Both the position numbers and the translations under genes were made by a program. The notes below the pieces were generated by a model that saw nothing but the letters and a program-made list of their open reading frames with translations, searched no databases and was not told the origin of the DNA. A stretch of DNA of 64,000 nt from Arthrobacter sp. 35W. GTDB lineage: Bacteria; Actinomycetota; Actinomycetes; Actinomycetales; Micrococcaceae. Shown here piece by piece: positions 1 to 8,136 of the stretch (positions are counted from its first letter, which is position 1; each line of letters starts with the position of its first letter). Location: NCBI RefSeq assembly GCF_000482545.1, contig NZ_KI519455.1:1239247-1303246 (forward strand), written 5' to 3'.

Positions 1-43
1 CGCGGAGAGTGTCCCGGAGGGGAGGACATGACGAACTTAGGGT

Positions 44-56
44 GTGGTCAGTCCAC
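44..56. promoter_or_regulatory. possible operator upstream of lutA
   Basis: A short inverted repeat, GTGG-TCAGT-CCAC, lies about 33 bases before the lutA start. A weak TAGAGT that could be a -10 box lies between them. FadR-type GntR regulators (LldR/LutR) often control lut operons through TGGT/ACCA half-sites. No regulator gene is visible inside the window, so this is only a candidate. Confidence 0.3.
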
Positions 57-88
57 ATCCCCCACGATTTGTTCTAGAGTGTCGTTTC

Positions 89-883
89 ATGAGAATTGCA
101 CTCTTCGCCACCTGCATTGTGGACGCGATGTATCCGCGGACGGCACAGGCCACGGTGGCCATTTTGGAGCGGCTGGGGCACACTGTGGTCTTCCCCGCGG
201 GCCAGGCCTGCTGCGGCCAGATGCATGTGAACAGCGGCTACTTCAAGGAGGCGCTGCCGGTGGTCGCCAACCATGTGCGCGCCTTCGACACGGAGGATTA
301 CGACGTCGCCGTGGCGCCGTCGGGCTCCTGTGTCGCCAGTGTGAAGCACCAGCACGGGATGGTGGCCAAGCGCTGCGGCGAGGACGCGCTGGCGGCCCGC
401 GCCGCCGTCGTCGGCGCCAAAACCTATGAACTCTCCCAGCTGCTGGTGGACGTCCTGGGCGTCACGGATGCCGCCGCGCAGCTGGGCTCGCACTTCCCGC
501 ACACCGTCACCTACCACCCCAGCTGCCACGGCATGCGCCTGCTCAAGCTCGGCGACCGGCAGCTGGACCTGCTCAAGACCGTGGGCGGCATCGAGGTGCG
601 CGAGCTGCCGGAAGCGGACCAGTGCTGCGGCTTTGGCGGGACGTTCTCGATGAAGAACGCCGATGTCTCCACAGCCATGCTCGAAGACAAGACCGCCAAC
701 ATCTGCGGCACCGGCGCCAGCCTGTGTTCGGGAGGCGACGCCAGCTGCCTGATGCACATCGGCGGCGGCCTCTCCCGCCAGGGCAGCGCCGTCGGGACCC
801 TGCATTTTGCCGAAATCCTGGCCGCCACCCTCGAAAACCCCGCGCACATCGCTGGCGACGTCCAGCTGGCCGGAAGGAAATAG
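89..883 (+). CDS. lutA: lactate utilization protein A (CCG-domain Fe-S protein)
   Basis: This 264-residue protein resembles LutA/LldE, a subunit of the LutABC complex that oxidises L-lactate to pyruvate in the cytoplasm. Two cysteine-rich CCG segments are visible, one near residue 40 (ACCGQM) and one near residue 190 (QCCGFGG); in this family they bind iron-sulfur clusters or the disulfide reductase site. The ATG at 89 is chosen because MRIALFATC is the usual family N-terminus; an in-frame ATG at 44 would add an unlikely leader. lutB begins two bases after the stop, so the genes form one operon. Confidence 0.9.
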   Translation: MRIALFATCIVDAMYPRTAQATVAILERLGHTVVFPAGQACCGQMHVNSGYFKEALPVVANHVRAFDTEDYDVAVAPSGSCVASVKHQHGMVAKRCGEDALAARAAVVGAKTYELSQLLVDVLGVTDAAAQLGSHFPHTVTYHPSCHGMRLLKLGDRQLDLLKTVGGIEVRELPEADQCCGFGGTFSMKNADVSTAMLEDKTANICGTGASLCSGGDASCLMHIGGGLSRQGSAVGTLHFAEILAATLENPAHIAGDVQLAGRK

Positions 884-885
884 CA

Positions 886-2418
886 ATGAGCGGAACATTT
901 TTGGGCATGCCCACGCTGCCCGTTTTTGGGCACGGCAACCTGAACGCCACCGAGCCCTTCCCGACGGCCGCGCGCAGCGAGCTGGCCAATCCCCAGCTGC
1001 GTGCCAACCTCGGCCACGCCACCCACACCATCCGCGACAAGCGCCTGCGCGTGGTCGCGGAGCTGCCCGACTGGGAGGAGCTGCGCGACGCCGGCAGCGC
1101 CATCAAGGAAAACGTGATGGCCAACCTGCCCGCGCTGCTGGAGCAGTTCGAGGCCAATTTCACCGCCCGCGGCGGCGTGATCCACTGGGCACGCGACGCT
1201 GGCGAGGCGAACGCGATTGTCACGGACCTGATCCGCGCCACCGGTGAAACCGAGGTGGTCAAGGTCAAGTCCATGGCCACCCAGGAGATCGGCCTCAACG
1301 AGCACCTCGAAGAGCAGGGGATTGCCGCATTTGAGACGGATCTGGCCGAGCTGATCGTCCAGCTGGACCACGACAAGCCCAGCCACATCCTGGTCCCGGC
1401 CATCCACAAGAACCGCAGCCAGGTCCGGGAGATCTTCCTGCGCGAGATGCCCGTGGTGGACCCGGAGTTGACGGACGAGCCCGCCAAACTGGCCGAGGCG
1501 GCCCGCAAACACCTGCGCGCCAAGTTCCTCTCCGCCAAGGTGGCCGTCTCCGGTGCCAACTTCGGCCTGGCGGATTCCGGCACGCTGGCCGTGGTGGAAT
1601 CCGAGGGCAACGGCCGCATGTGCCTGACCCTGCCGGAAACGCTGATCACCGTGATGGGCATCGAAAAGCTGCTGCCGTCCTGGGCGGACCTGGAGGTGTT
1701 CATGCAGCTGCTGCCGCGCTCCTCCACGGGGGAGCGGATGAACCCGTACACCTCCGTCTGGACCGGCGTGACCCCCGGGGACGGTCCGCAGAATGTGCAC
1801 CTGGTGCTGCTGGACAACGGCCGCAGCGCCGCGCTGGCCGACGAAATGGGCCGCTCCGCGCTGCACTGCATCCGCTGCTCGGCCTGCATGAACGTCTGCC
1901 CCGTCTACGAGCGCACCGGCGGCCACGCCTACGGCTCCACCTACCCCGGGCCCATCGGTGCCATCCTGTCTCCGCTGCTGACGGGCATCAAGAGCGAGGA
2001 AAACAACTCGCTGCCCTACGCCTCCTCGCTCTGCGGCGCCTGCTATGACGCCTGCCCGGTGAAGATCAACATCCCGGAGATCCTGGTGCACCTGCGCGCG
2101 GAGGACGTGGATTCCAAGCGCTCCGCCACCAAGGTGCCCACCCAGATGGACCTGATGATGAAGGGCGCCTCGTGGGCGTTCTCCTCCGGCCGCAACCTGG
2201 GCCTGCTGGAAAAGGGCCTGCCGCTGGGGAAGCTGGCCGCGGGCAAAAAGCGCAAGATCACCAAGCTGCCGGGCATCGTCGCCGGCTGGACCCAGAGCCG
2301 CGACATTCCGGCCCCGCCGTCGCAATCGTTCAGGCAGTGGTGGGCCAAAGAGCACCAGGAAGCCAACCACGACGGCGGAACCAGTACGAATCCAGCAGCC
2401 ACCAAGGGAGACGCATGA
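886..2418 (+). CDS. lutB: lactate utilization iron-sulfur protein B
   Basis: This 510-residue protein matches LutB/LldF, the ferredoxin-like subunit of the LutABC lactate oxidation complex. The N-terminal half is the DUF162/LUD fold. Two 4Fe-4S motifs follow near residues 328-340 (CIRCSACMNVCP) and 385-395 (CGACYDACP). A YkgG-like C-terminal extension of about 100 residues ends the protein. The start follows the lutA stop by two bases and the stop overlaps the lutC start as ATGA, which indicates translational coupling. Confidence 0.92.
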   Translation: MSGTFLGMPTLPVFGHGNLNATEPFPTAARSELANPQLRANLGHATHTIRDKRLRVVAELPDWEELRDAGSAIKENVMANLPALLEQFEANFTARGGVIHWARDAGEANAIVTDLIRATGETEVVKVKSMATQEIGLNEHLEEQGIAAFETDLAELIVQLDHDKPSHILVPAIHKNRSQVREIFLREMPVVDPELTDEPAKLAEAARKHLRAKFLSAKVAVSGANFGLADSGTLAVVESEGNGRMCLTLPETLITVMGIEKLLPSWADLEVFMQLLPRSSTGERMNPYTSVWTGVTPGDGPQNVHLVLLDNGRSAALADEMGRSALHCIRCSACMNVCPVYERTGGHAYGSTYPGPIGAILSPLLTGIKSEENNSLPYASSLCGACYDACPVKINIPEILVHLRAEDVDSKRSATKVPTQMDLMMKGASWAFSSGRNLGLLEKGLPLGKLAAGKKRKITKLPGIVAGWTQSRDIPAPPSQSFRQWWAKEHQEANHDGGTSTNPAATKGDA

Positions 2419-3038
2419 GCGCGCGGGCAGACATTCTTGAGCGGATCGCCTCGGCGCTGCGGGACCACCCCGCCGTCGAGCCCGTGCCGCGGGCCTACCG
2501 TAGTGCGGGCACTCTGGACCGGGCCGCGCTGGTGGAGCAGCTGGTGGACCGGCTGGTGGACTACAAGGCCAATGTGTTTGTGGTGGCCGCGGCCGATGCC
2601 CCGGCACAGCTGGCCACGCTGCTGGCCGGCGTCAGCTCCTATGTGGTGCCGCATGGGCTGGACGAGGGCCTGCTGGCCGCCGTCGACGGCCCCGTCCGCG
2701 AGGTGGATTCGCCCGAGCGCCGGCTCGACGTGGCCGGGCTGGACGCCGTCGACGCCGTGGTGACCGGCGCCGCCGTCGCGGTTTCGGAAACGGGCACCAT
2801 CATGCTGGACGGCAGCGACGACCAGGGCCGGCGCATCATCTCGCTGGTGCCGGACCGGCACATCTGCCTGCTGAGGGCGTCGGACATTGTGCAGATCCTG
2901 CCCGAGGCCATCGCCCGGCTGGACGCCACGCGCCCGCAGACCTGGATCAGCGGACCCAGCGCCACCAGCGACATCGAACTCGAACGCGTGGAGGGCGTCC
3001 ATGGCCCCCGCACCCTTGACGTCCTCATCCTCACCTGA
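2415..3038 (+). CDS. lutC: lactate utilization protein C (LUD domain)
   Basis: This 207-residue LUD-domain protein matches LutC/LldG, the third subunit of the LutABC lactate oxidase complex. The conserved LUD core is visible in the second half, with VTGAAVAVSETGTI and a C-terminal GPSATSDIE stretch. Its ATG overlaps the lutB stop by four bases. It is the last gene of the operon: a 67-bp palindromic element follows immediately and the next gene is convergent. Confidence 0.9.
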   Translation: MSARADILERIASALRDHPAVEPVPRAYRSAGTLDRAALVEQLVDRLVDYKANVFVVAAADAPAQLATLLAGVSSYVVPHGLDEGLLAAVDGPVREVDSPERRLDVAGLDAVDAVVTGAAVAVSETGTIMLDGSDDQGRRIISLVPDRHICLLRASDIVQILPEAIARLDATRPQTWISGPSATSDIELERVEGVHGPRTLDVLILT

Positions 3039-3105
3039 CCCAACTGAGTGACAGTTATCGCACACTTTTCGGCGAAAAATGTGCGATAACTGTCACCCAG
3101 ATGGG
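3039..3105. repeat. palindromic intergenic element, copy A
   Basis: This near-perfect inverted repeat of about 67 bases carries the core GTGACAGTTATCGCAC and its reverse complement around a short variable loop. It lies between convergent lutC and the MFS gene. Two further copies occur at 5156 and 11035. It could fold into a long hairpin in either transcript, so a bidirectional terminator role is plausible, but there is no clear U tract. Confidence 0.85.
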
Positions 3106-3113
3106 TGGTGGGG

Positions 3114-4571
3114 CTAGGCGTCCTGCAGTTGGGGCGCGTCCTTGGAGGGTGCACCGGCGCCGGGCGTCGTGTCCCTGGCCGGGATGAATGCGGCCAGCAC
3201 GACGGCGGCCACGGCGGCGATGGCGCCGATCGCAAAGGTGGTGTGGAAGCCTGCCATGGTCGGGACCTGCACAGGCCCCAGGGGCATGGTCATGTTGGCC
3301 AGGACCACACCCATGACGGCGGCCGAGGAGGCCGTGCCGAAGGCGCGCATCAGCGAGTTCAGGCCATTGGCCGCGGCGGTTTCCGTCAGCGGCACAGCAC
3401 CCATGATCAGGGCGGGCATGGCGGCATAGGCCAGGCCGATGCCGGCGCCGATGACCATCGAGGCCGCAATCACCTGCCACACCTCGGCGGTCAGCAGGAA
3501 CGCCAGCAGGTAGCCCGCGCCGATCACTGCCGCACCGAGCATCAGCGTCACCTTGGGTCCGCGCCGGGTGGTGAGCCGGGCCGAGACGGGGGAGACCAGC
3601 ATCATCACCAGACCGCCCGGCGCCAGGGCCAGACCGGCCTGGACCATCGTCTGGCCCAGCCCGTAGCCCGTCGCGGAGGGGGACATCAGCAGCTGCGGGA
3701 AGGCCAGATTCATGGCGTACATGGCGAAGCCGACGGAGATCGAGGCCAGGTTGGTGAACAGCACCCGGGGCCGGGCGGACACGCGCAGATCCACCAGCGG
3801 CGAGGCCACCCGCAGCTCAAAGACGCCCCACAGCACCAGGACGACGGCGGCCGCGGCGAAGAGCCCCAGCGTCAGCGGGCTGTTCCAGCCCCAGTCGGCG
3901 CCCTTGGTGATCGGCAGCAGCAGGGCAACGAGCCCCACCATCAGCCCGGCGGCCCCCACGCCGTCGAACTTTGCCGGCGTGCGGACAGGGGACTCCGGCA
4001 GCACCAGGGCAACCAGGGCCAGGGCCAGCACGCCCATTCCGGCGGAGGTCCAAAAGAGCACATGCCAGTCGGCGTTCTGGGCGATCAACGCGGCAACGGG
4101 AAGGCCAATGGCGCCGCCCACGCCCATGGTGGCGCTCATGGTGGCGACGGCGGAGCCCACCTTTTCGCGCGGCAGCTCGTCGCGCAGGATGCTGATGCCC
4201 AGCGGAATCGCACCCGCGGCCAGCCCCTGCAGGATGCGGCCGGCCAGCATCACCGGCAGCGAGCTGGTCACCGCGCACAGGATCGAGCCGAGCGTCAGCA
4301 ATGCGAGGGAGATGATGAGCATGCGGCGCTTGCCGAACATGTCGCCCAGCCGGCCGCTGATGGGGGTGACGACGGCGCCGGCCAGCAGGGTGGCGGTGAT
4401 GATCCACGAGGTGTCGGTGGCCGTGGCGTGCAGCAAGACCGGAAGCTGGGGCAGGATCGGAATGACGAGGGTCTGCATGAGCGAGACGACGATGCCGATG
4501 AACGCCAGGATGGTGACGATGCTGCGGGGTGAGGTGGATCGTTGCCGGGAAACGGCTGGGGGCTGGACCAT
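3114..4571 (-). CDS. MFS drug exporter, DHA2 (EmrB/QacA) family
   Basis: This 485-residue membrane protein has about 14 predicted hydrophobic segments, as in the DHA2 drug:H+ antiporter family. Family motifs include GRLGDMFGKRRML (motif A) near residue 80 and the motif C-like GGAIGLPVAA. It probably exports toxic organic compounds across the cytoplasmic membrane. The start at 4571 is preceded by AGGAG; a longer reading with an upstream ATG would cross the operator region. It is divergent from the MarR gene at 4692, which likely represses it. Substrate unknown. Confidence 0.88.
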   Translation of the reverse strand: MVQPPAVSRQRSTSPRSIVTILAFIGIVVSLMQTLVIPILPQLPVLLHATATDTSWIITATLLAGAVVTPISGRLGDMFGKRRMLIISLALLTLGSILCAVTSSLPVMLAGRILQGLAAGAIPLGISILRDELPREKVGSAVATMSATMGVGGAIGLPVAALIAQNADWHVLFWTSAGMGVLALALVALVLPESPVRTPAKFDGVGAAGLMVGLVALLLPITKGADWGWNSPLTLGLFAAAAVVLVLWGVFELRVASPLVDLRVSARPRVLFTNLASISVGFAMYAMNLAFPQLLMSPSATGYGLGQTMVQAGLALAPGGLVMMLVSPVSARLTTRRGPKVTLMLGAAVIGAGYLLAFLLTAEVWQVIAASMVIGAGIGLAYAAMPALIMGAVPLTETAAANGLNSLMRAFGTASSAAVMGVVLANMTMPLGPVQVPTMAGFHTTFAIGAIAAVAAVVLAAFIPARDTTPGAGAPSKDAPQLQDA

Positions 4572-4612
4572 GGAGCTCCTGGATGGGAAGGGCTGGCGTG
4601 CCGAGTGGCGCT

Positions 4613-4645
4613 TATGCATCATACACAAGATATGTATCATGCACA
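4613..4645. promoter_or_regulatory. probable MarR operator between MFS and MarR genes
   Basis: An inverted repeat with 13-base arms (TATGCATCATACA and TGTATCATGCACA, 11 of 13 paired) is separated by 7 bases. It sits in the divergent promoter region, about 42 bases upstream of the MFS start and 47 upstream of the MarR start. This placement is typical of a MarR site that represses both genes. Confidence 0.7.
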
Positions 4646-4691
4646 TGGCTTGGTAGGCTGGGACGTCGAACCACTACGAAAGGCCGCCACG

Positions 4692-5165
4692 ATGCAGGAC
4701 GCCGATGCCCATCTGGCCGGGATCGAGCACGAAATCATGCTCTTCTCCCGCTACCACCTGCGCCCGCAGCACAACGCGGGTGAAGTCCTGGAGCGGTCCG
4801 CCTATGTATTGATGAGCCGCCTGGAGCTGGTGGATCCGATGACGCTGAAGGAACTCTCGACGGCCCTGCGCCTGGACGCCTCCACCATCCACCGCCAAGT
4901 GGGCGTGCTGCTGCGCCGCGGGCTGGTGGCCTATGCCGCCGTGGCGCCCGGCGAGGTGGCGCGGCGCATCACCCCGACCGAGGAGGGCCTGGCGGAGCTG
5001 GCCGCCACACGCTCGATCTTCGAATCCGGGCTGGGCCGGGTGGTGGAGCATTGGCCCGCCGCCAAGCGCGGCCAGTTCCTGGAGCTGCTGCTGGACTTCA
5101 ACAAGGATGTGGAGCGGCTCGAGGGAGCCCCCTGGCCCCGCCGCCCCGCCGTCGACCCCAACTAG
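4692..5165 (+). CDS. MarR family transcriptional regulator
   Basis: This 157-residue protein has a MarR-type winged helix, with the recognition region around residues 55-85 (LRLDASTIHRQVGVLLRRGL) followed by a wing. It probably represses the divergent MFS exporter and itself through the inverted repeat at 4613-4645, with release on binding a small aromatic or drug ligand. The stop codon TAG is supplied by the first bases of palindromic copy B. Confidence 0.85.
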   Translation: MQDADAHLAGIEHEIMLFSRYHLRPQHNAGEVLERSAYVLMSRLELVDPMTLKELSTALRLDASTIHRQVGVLLRRGLVAYAAVAPGEVARRITPTEEGLAELAATRSIFESGLGRVVEHWPAAKRGQFLELLLDFNKDVERLEGAPWPRRPAVDPN

Positions 5166-5224
5166 GTGACAGTTATCGCACATTCCGTGGCCGGGAACGT
5201 GCGATAACTGTCACCCAGTTGGGG
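5156..5224. repeat. palindromic intergenic element, copy B
   Basis: This second copy of the 67-bp palindrome has the same 16-base core and flanking CCCAAC/GTTGGG ends. It lies between the convergent MarR and DinB genes. It overlaps the last MarR codons and provides their stop. The loop sequence differs from copies A and C while the arms are conserved. Confidence 0.87.
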
Positions 5225-5228
5225 TGGG

Positions 5229-5792
5229 TCAGGAGAAGTCCATGCCGGCGTCGGCGCCCATGCTTATGGTGGTGTTGGCGCCGTCGAGCTGCTCGCGGAT
5301 GATGTCCGCATGGCCGCTGTGCTGGGCAGTCTCGCGCAGCACGTGCAACAGGATCCGCCGGACCGTCCAGTACTCCTTCTCCGGCTGCCACGGGGCAACG
5401 GGCAGCGGCACCAGCCTGTCCAGATCATCCAGTGCGGCCAGCGCCGCCGTCGTTGCCGCCGCCGTCGAGTGGTAGGCGGCCAGCAGCTGCTCGAACGTTT
5501 CGTCGGGGTGGACGGTGTGCGATTCCATCCCTTCGGCCATATTGAAGACGGCGTTCTCGTCCGGCTCCAGAATGCTCTTCAGCCATCCCGCCTCGGTGGC
5601 CGTGACGTGCTTGACCAGGCTGCCCAGCGTCAGCGCACTGTCGGTGCTGTGCGTCCGGGACTGCTCCTCGGTGAGGCCGCGCATCGGGATCAGAAAGGTC
5701 CGGCGCTGGTCTGCCAACAATGCCGCAATGTCGGCCAGTTCTCCGCCCAGTCCACGGGCTGGTTCCGTGGTGGAAGGGTGTGGGGGTTCCAT
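5229..5792 (-). CDS. DinB family protein (DUF664-like)
   Basis: This 187-residue protein has the DinB/DUF664 four-helix pattern: a helix with the first metal-type position in LVKHVTATEAGWL near residue 70, and the C-terminal HVLRETAQHSGHADIIREQ signature near residues 150-170. Members are metal-binding thiol-dependent transferases or hydrolases, such as mycothiol-dependent enzymes; the substrate cannot be told. The start at 5792 has AAGGAGAG at good spacing; an ATG 51 bases further upstream lacks one. Confidence 0.8.
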   Translation of the reverse strand: MEPPHPSTTEPARGLGGELADIAALLADQRRTFLIPMRGLTEEQSRTHSTDSALTLGSLVKHVTATEAGWLKSILEPDENAVFNMAEGMESHTVHPDETFEQLLAAYHSTAAATTAALAALDDLDRLVPLPVAPWQPEKEYWTVRRILLHVLRETAQHSGHADIIREQLDGANTTISMGADAGMDFS

Positions 5793-5947
5793 CACGGGGC
5801 TCTCCTTGGGTCCAGACGTGGGGCCGGCCGGCGCGGCGGCCATCCGGCCCCGCCCCGTCCAGCACCCAACCTAGACCCATGCTGGCCCCGGTGGCAACGA
5901 ACAAGCCCAACCGGCCGCCGCCTGCCGGATCAGCCGGATCAGCCGGA

Positions 5948-7138
5948 TCAGCCGGTGACGGCGGTGAGCTCGTTGGGCACCTGCGGCAGCGGAGCCGAGG
6001 ACAGGACCTTGCCGGTGGCCAGGTCCACCGCGTGGATCGTCCGCGTTGCCGGTTCGGTGACGTAGGCGGTGGATCCGTTGACGGTGATCGCGGGACGGGG
6101 CTGCTGCCAATCCAGCGGCTCGGTCCAGGTGCCAATGACCGGGATGGTTGCCGCCACGGCCGCTGTGTCCGGGTCGATGACGTGGATGGCGCCGTCGGTG
6201 CCCAGCACCAGGACGTCACCCTCCGGGCCGCGGGCCAGCGAGCGGAAGGTGTAGCTGGTGCCCAGCTCCACCAGCCGCAGTTGCTGGGTTGCCGTGTCGA
6301 TCAGGGACACCGTCTGCGGCCGCTCCAACTCGGCGTCCTTGTCCTTCTTGTAGTCGCCCAGAACCACTGGTGAGGCATCAGAGCCGGCCTGGTTGCCGAT
6401 CCGGCCGTAGGCGTCGGGGCTTTGGATCTTGGTGATGGTGCCGCCACGGTACACGAGCACGCCGTCCTGGCAGCCCACCACAACCGTTTCGTTGGCGGCC
6501 GCCGCTTCGCCATGGACCCCCGGGCACTGCTCGTTGCGGACGATCTCCCTGCGGTCCTTGTCCAGGACCACGATGCCGGTGCGGGATTTTTCATTGCCCA
6601 GGGTGGTGACCAGCTCGCCGTTGGCCAGCTCGATGGCGACGCCGTGGTGGGCCTCGGCGGTGGTGTGCACCTCGGTGGCGGGCCGGCCGCCGGCGATGGC
6701 CGCGGAATCGAAGATCTCCACCCGCCCGGTGCCGTCGCTGAACAGGACCGTCTTGCCCGCATGGCGCACCACGTGGCCGGGCTTGTTGGCGGGGAACTCG
6801 ACGTCGGTGAAGGCCGGGACGGGTGCCCCGGCGTCCAGAGCCCGGAACGAGGTGGGCGTGGAGACCAGCACATGGCTGCCGTCGCCCGCCGGGTTGATGC
6901 GGGTGAAGCCGTCAAGTTTGATGTCCTGGACCACCGCCAAGGTGGCGGCATCGAGCACCAGGACGCCGCCGTCGTAGGTGGTGATGACGCGCGGCTGGGT
7001 GCCCACGGAGGCCGACGACGACGACGGGGCCTCGGCCTGGGGAGTTGTCGCGGCGGCACCGCAGCCGGTGAGCAGTAGGGCCCCGGCGGCCAGTGCGGCG
7101 ACGGCGGAACGGTGGCGGACGGTGGAGGTGTGTTTCAT
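5948..7138 (-). CDS. aztD: zinc metallochaperone AztD-like lipoprotein
   Basis: This 396-residue protein has a lipoprotein signal peptide (LLLTGC near residue 22) and a repetitive beta-propeller-like body, as in AztD, the periplasmic zinc chaperone that hands Zn to AztC. Histidine-bearing loops are seen (HVVRHAG, EAHHGV, CPGVHGE). It follows the zinc-binding protein gene by 50 bases. A second, divergent AztD-like protein is encoded upstream at 8133-9404, so two chaperone paralogues flank aztC. Function is inferred from family and context. Confidence 0.82.
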   Translation of the reverse strand: MKHTSTVRHRSAVAALAAGALLLTGCGAAATTPQAEAPSSSSASVGTQPRVITTYDGGVLVLDAATLAVVQDIKLDGFTRINPAGDGSHVLVSTPTSFRALDAGAPVPAFTDVEFPANKPGHVVRHAGKTVLFSDGTGRVEIFDSAAIAGGRPATEVHTTAEAHHGVAIELANGELVTTLGNEKSRTGIVVLDKDRREIVRNEQCPGVHGEAAAANETVVVGCQDGVLVYRGGTITKIQSPDAYGRIGNQAGSDASPVVLGDYKKDKDAELERPQTVSLIDTATQQLRLVELGTSYTFRSLARGPEGDVLVLGTDGAIHVIDPDTAAVAATIPVIGTWTEPLDWQQPRPAITVNGSTAYVTEPATRTIHAVDLATGKVLSSAPLPQVPNELTAVTG

Positions 7139-7188
7139 GATGACCCTTCGGTGGTTGGTGGGTGGTGCTGGTGCATGTGGGGTCCGGC

Positions 7189-8136
7189 TCAGCCGGCGAG
7201 TGCTGTGGTGATGGCTGCGGTGTTGAAGCGCATCATGTCCAGGTAGGTGGCGGCCGGTGAGCCCGCCGGGCCGAGCGATTCGGAGTAGAGCGGAACCACC
7301 TCCACTTCCAGCCCTGCCTCCTGGGCCAGGACGTCGACCAGCCGCTGCGGGGAGGCGGTGTCGGCGAAGATGGCGCGCACCCCGGCGTCCCGGATGGCCG
7401 TGGCCAGGCTGTCCAGATCCGAGGAGCTGGGGGAGGCCAGCGTGGATCCGCTGGGGATCACTGCGCCCAGGACCCGGAAGCCGAACCGCTGGGCGAGGTA
7501 GCCAAAGACATGGTGGTTGGTGACCAGGGTGCGGCGCTCCGGCGCGATGGCGGCAAAGGAGGCCGCCATCGAGGCATCGAGGTCCGCCAACTGCCTTCCG
7601 TAGTCGGCCGCCCGCTCCCGGACCACTGCCACGTCCACGCCCGGGACATGCTCGACGACGGCCTCGGCGAGCATCGCCGCCACCGCGGCCATCCGCTGCG
7701 GGTCCGTCCAGAAATGCGGATCCTTGGTCGAGGTGGACCGGCCCGCGCCGAAGCCCAGGGGGTTGGCGGCGTCGGTGGCGGCCACCACGGGAACGCCCTG
7801 CGCGGCCACCGCCTGAACATGCCGCAGCACGTTTTCCTCCAGCCCCAGTCCGTTGGAGACCACCAGGTCTGCCTGCTCGAGCTGGGCGGCCTGGCGGGCC
7901 GAGATCCCAAAGGAATGCGGATCGGCCCCCGCCGGCATGAGCACGACGACGTCGGCCTCGCCCCCGGCAATGGCCGCCGCCACGTCGCCGAGGATGTTGG
8001 TGGTGGCGACGATGGTCCCCCTGCCGCCCGCCGTGGACGGACTGCAGGCGGCCATCGCCGCAGCGGCCAGCGGCAGCACCAGCAGGGCGGCAAGGGCACG
8101 CTGCCAAGCGCGCACCGCGGGGGCAGGACGCCTCAT
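7189..8136 (-). CDS. aztC: zinc ABC transporter solute-binding lipoprotein
   Basis: This 315-residue cluster A-I solute-binding protein has a lipobox (MAAC near residue 30). Candidate metal ligands are in PHSFG, DPHFW, NHHVFG and FADTAS, the usual three His plus one Asp pattern of ZnuA/AztC. The long His-rich loop of ZnuA is missing, as in AztC proteins that rely on AztD. The start codon overlaps the stop of the upstream AztD-like gene (ATGA). Confidence 0.88.
   Translation of the reverse strand: MRRPAPAVRAWQRALAALLVLPLAAAAMAACSPSTAGGRGTIVATTNILGDVAAAIAGGEADVVVLMPAGADPHSFGISARQAAQLEQADLVVSNGLGLEENVLRHVQAVAAQGVPVVAATDAANPLGFGAGRSTSTKDPHFWTDPQRMAAVAAMLAEAVVEHVPGVDVAVVRERAADYGRQLADLDASMAASFAAIAPERRTLVTNHHVFGYLAQRFGFRVLGAVIPSGSTLASPSSSDLDSLATAIRDAGVRAIFADTASPQRLVDVLAQEAGLEVEVVPLYSESLGPAGSPAATYLDMMRFNTAAITTALAG

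Noticed and set aside
511..2607. Long open frame antisense to lutAB
   Set aside because: It is a GC-rich shadow frame: Arg/Gly/Pro-rich, without family resemblance, opposite well-supported genes.
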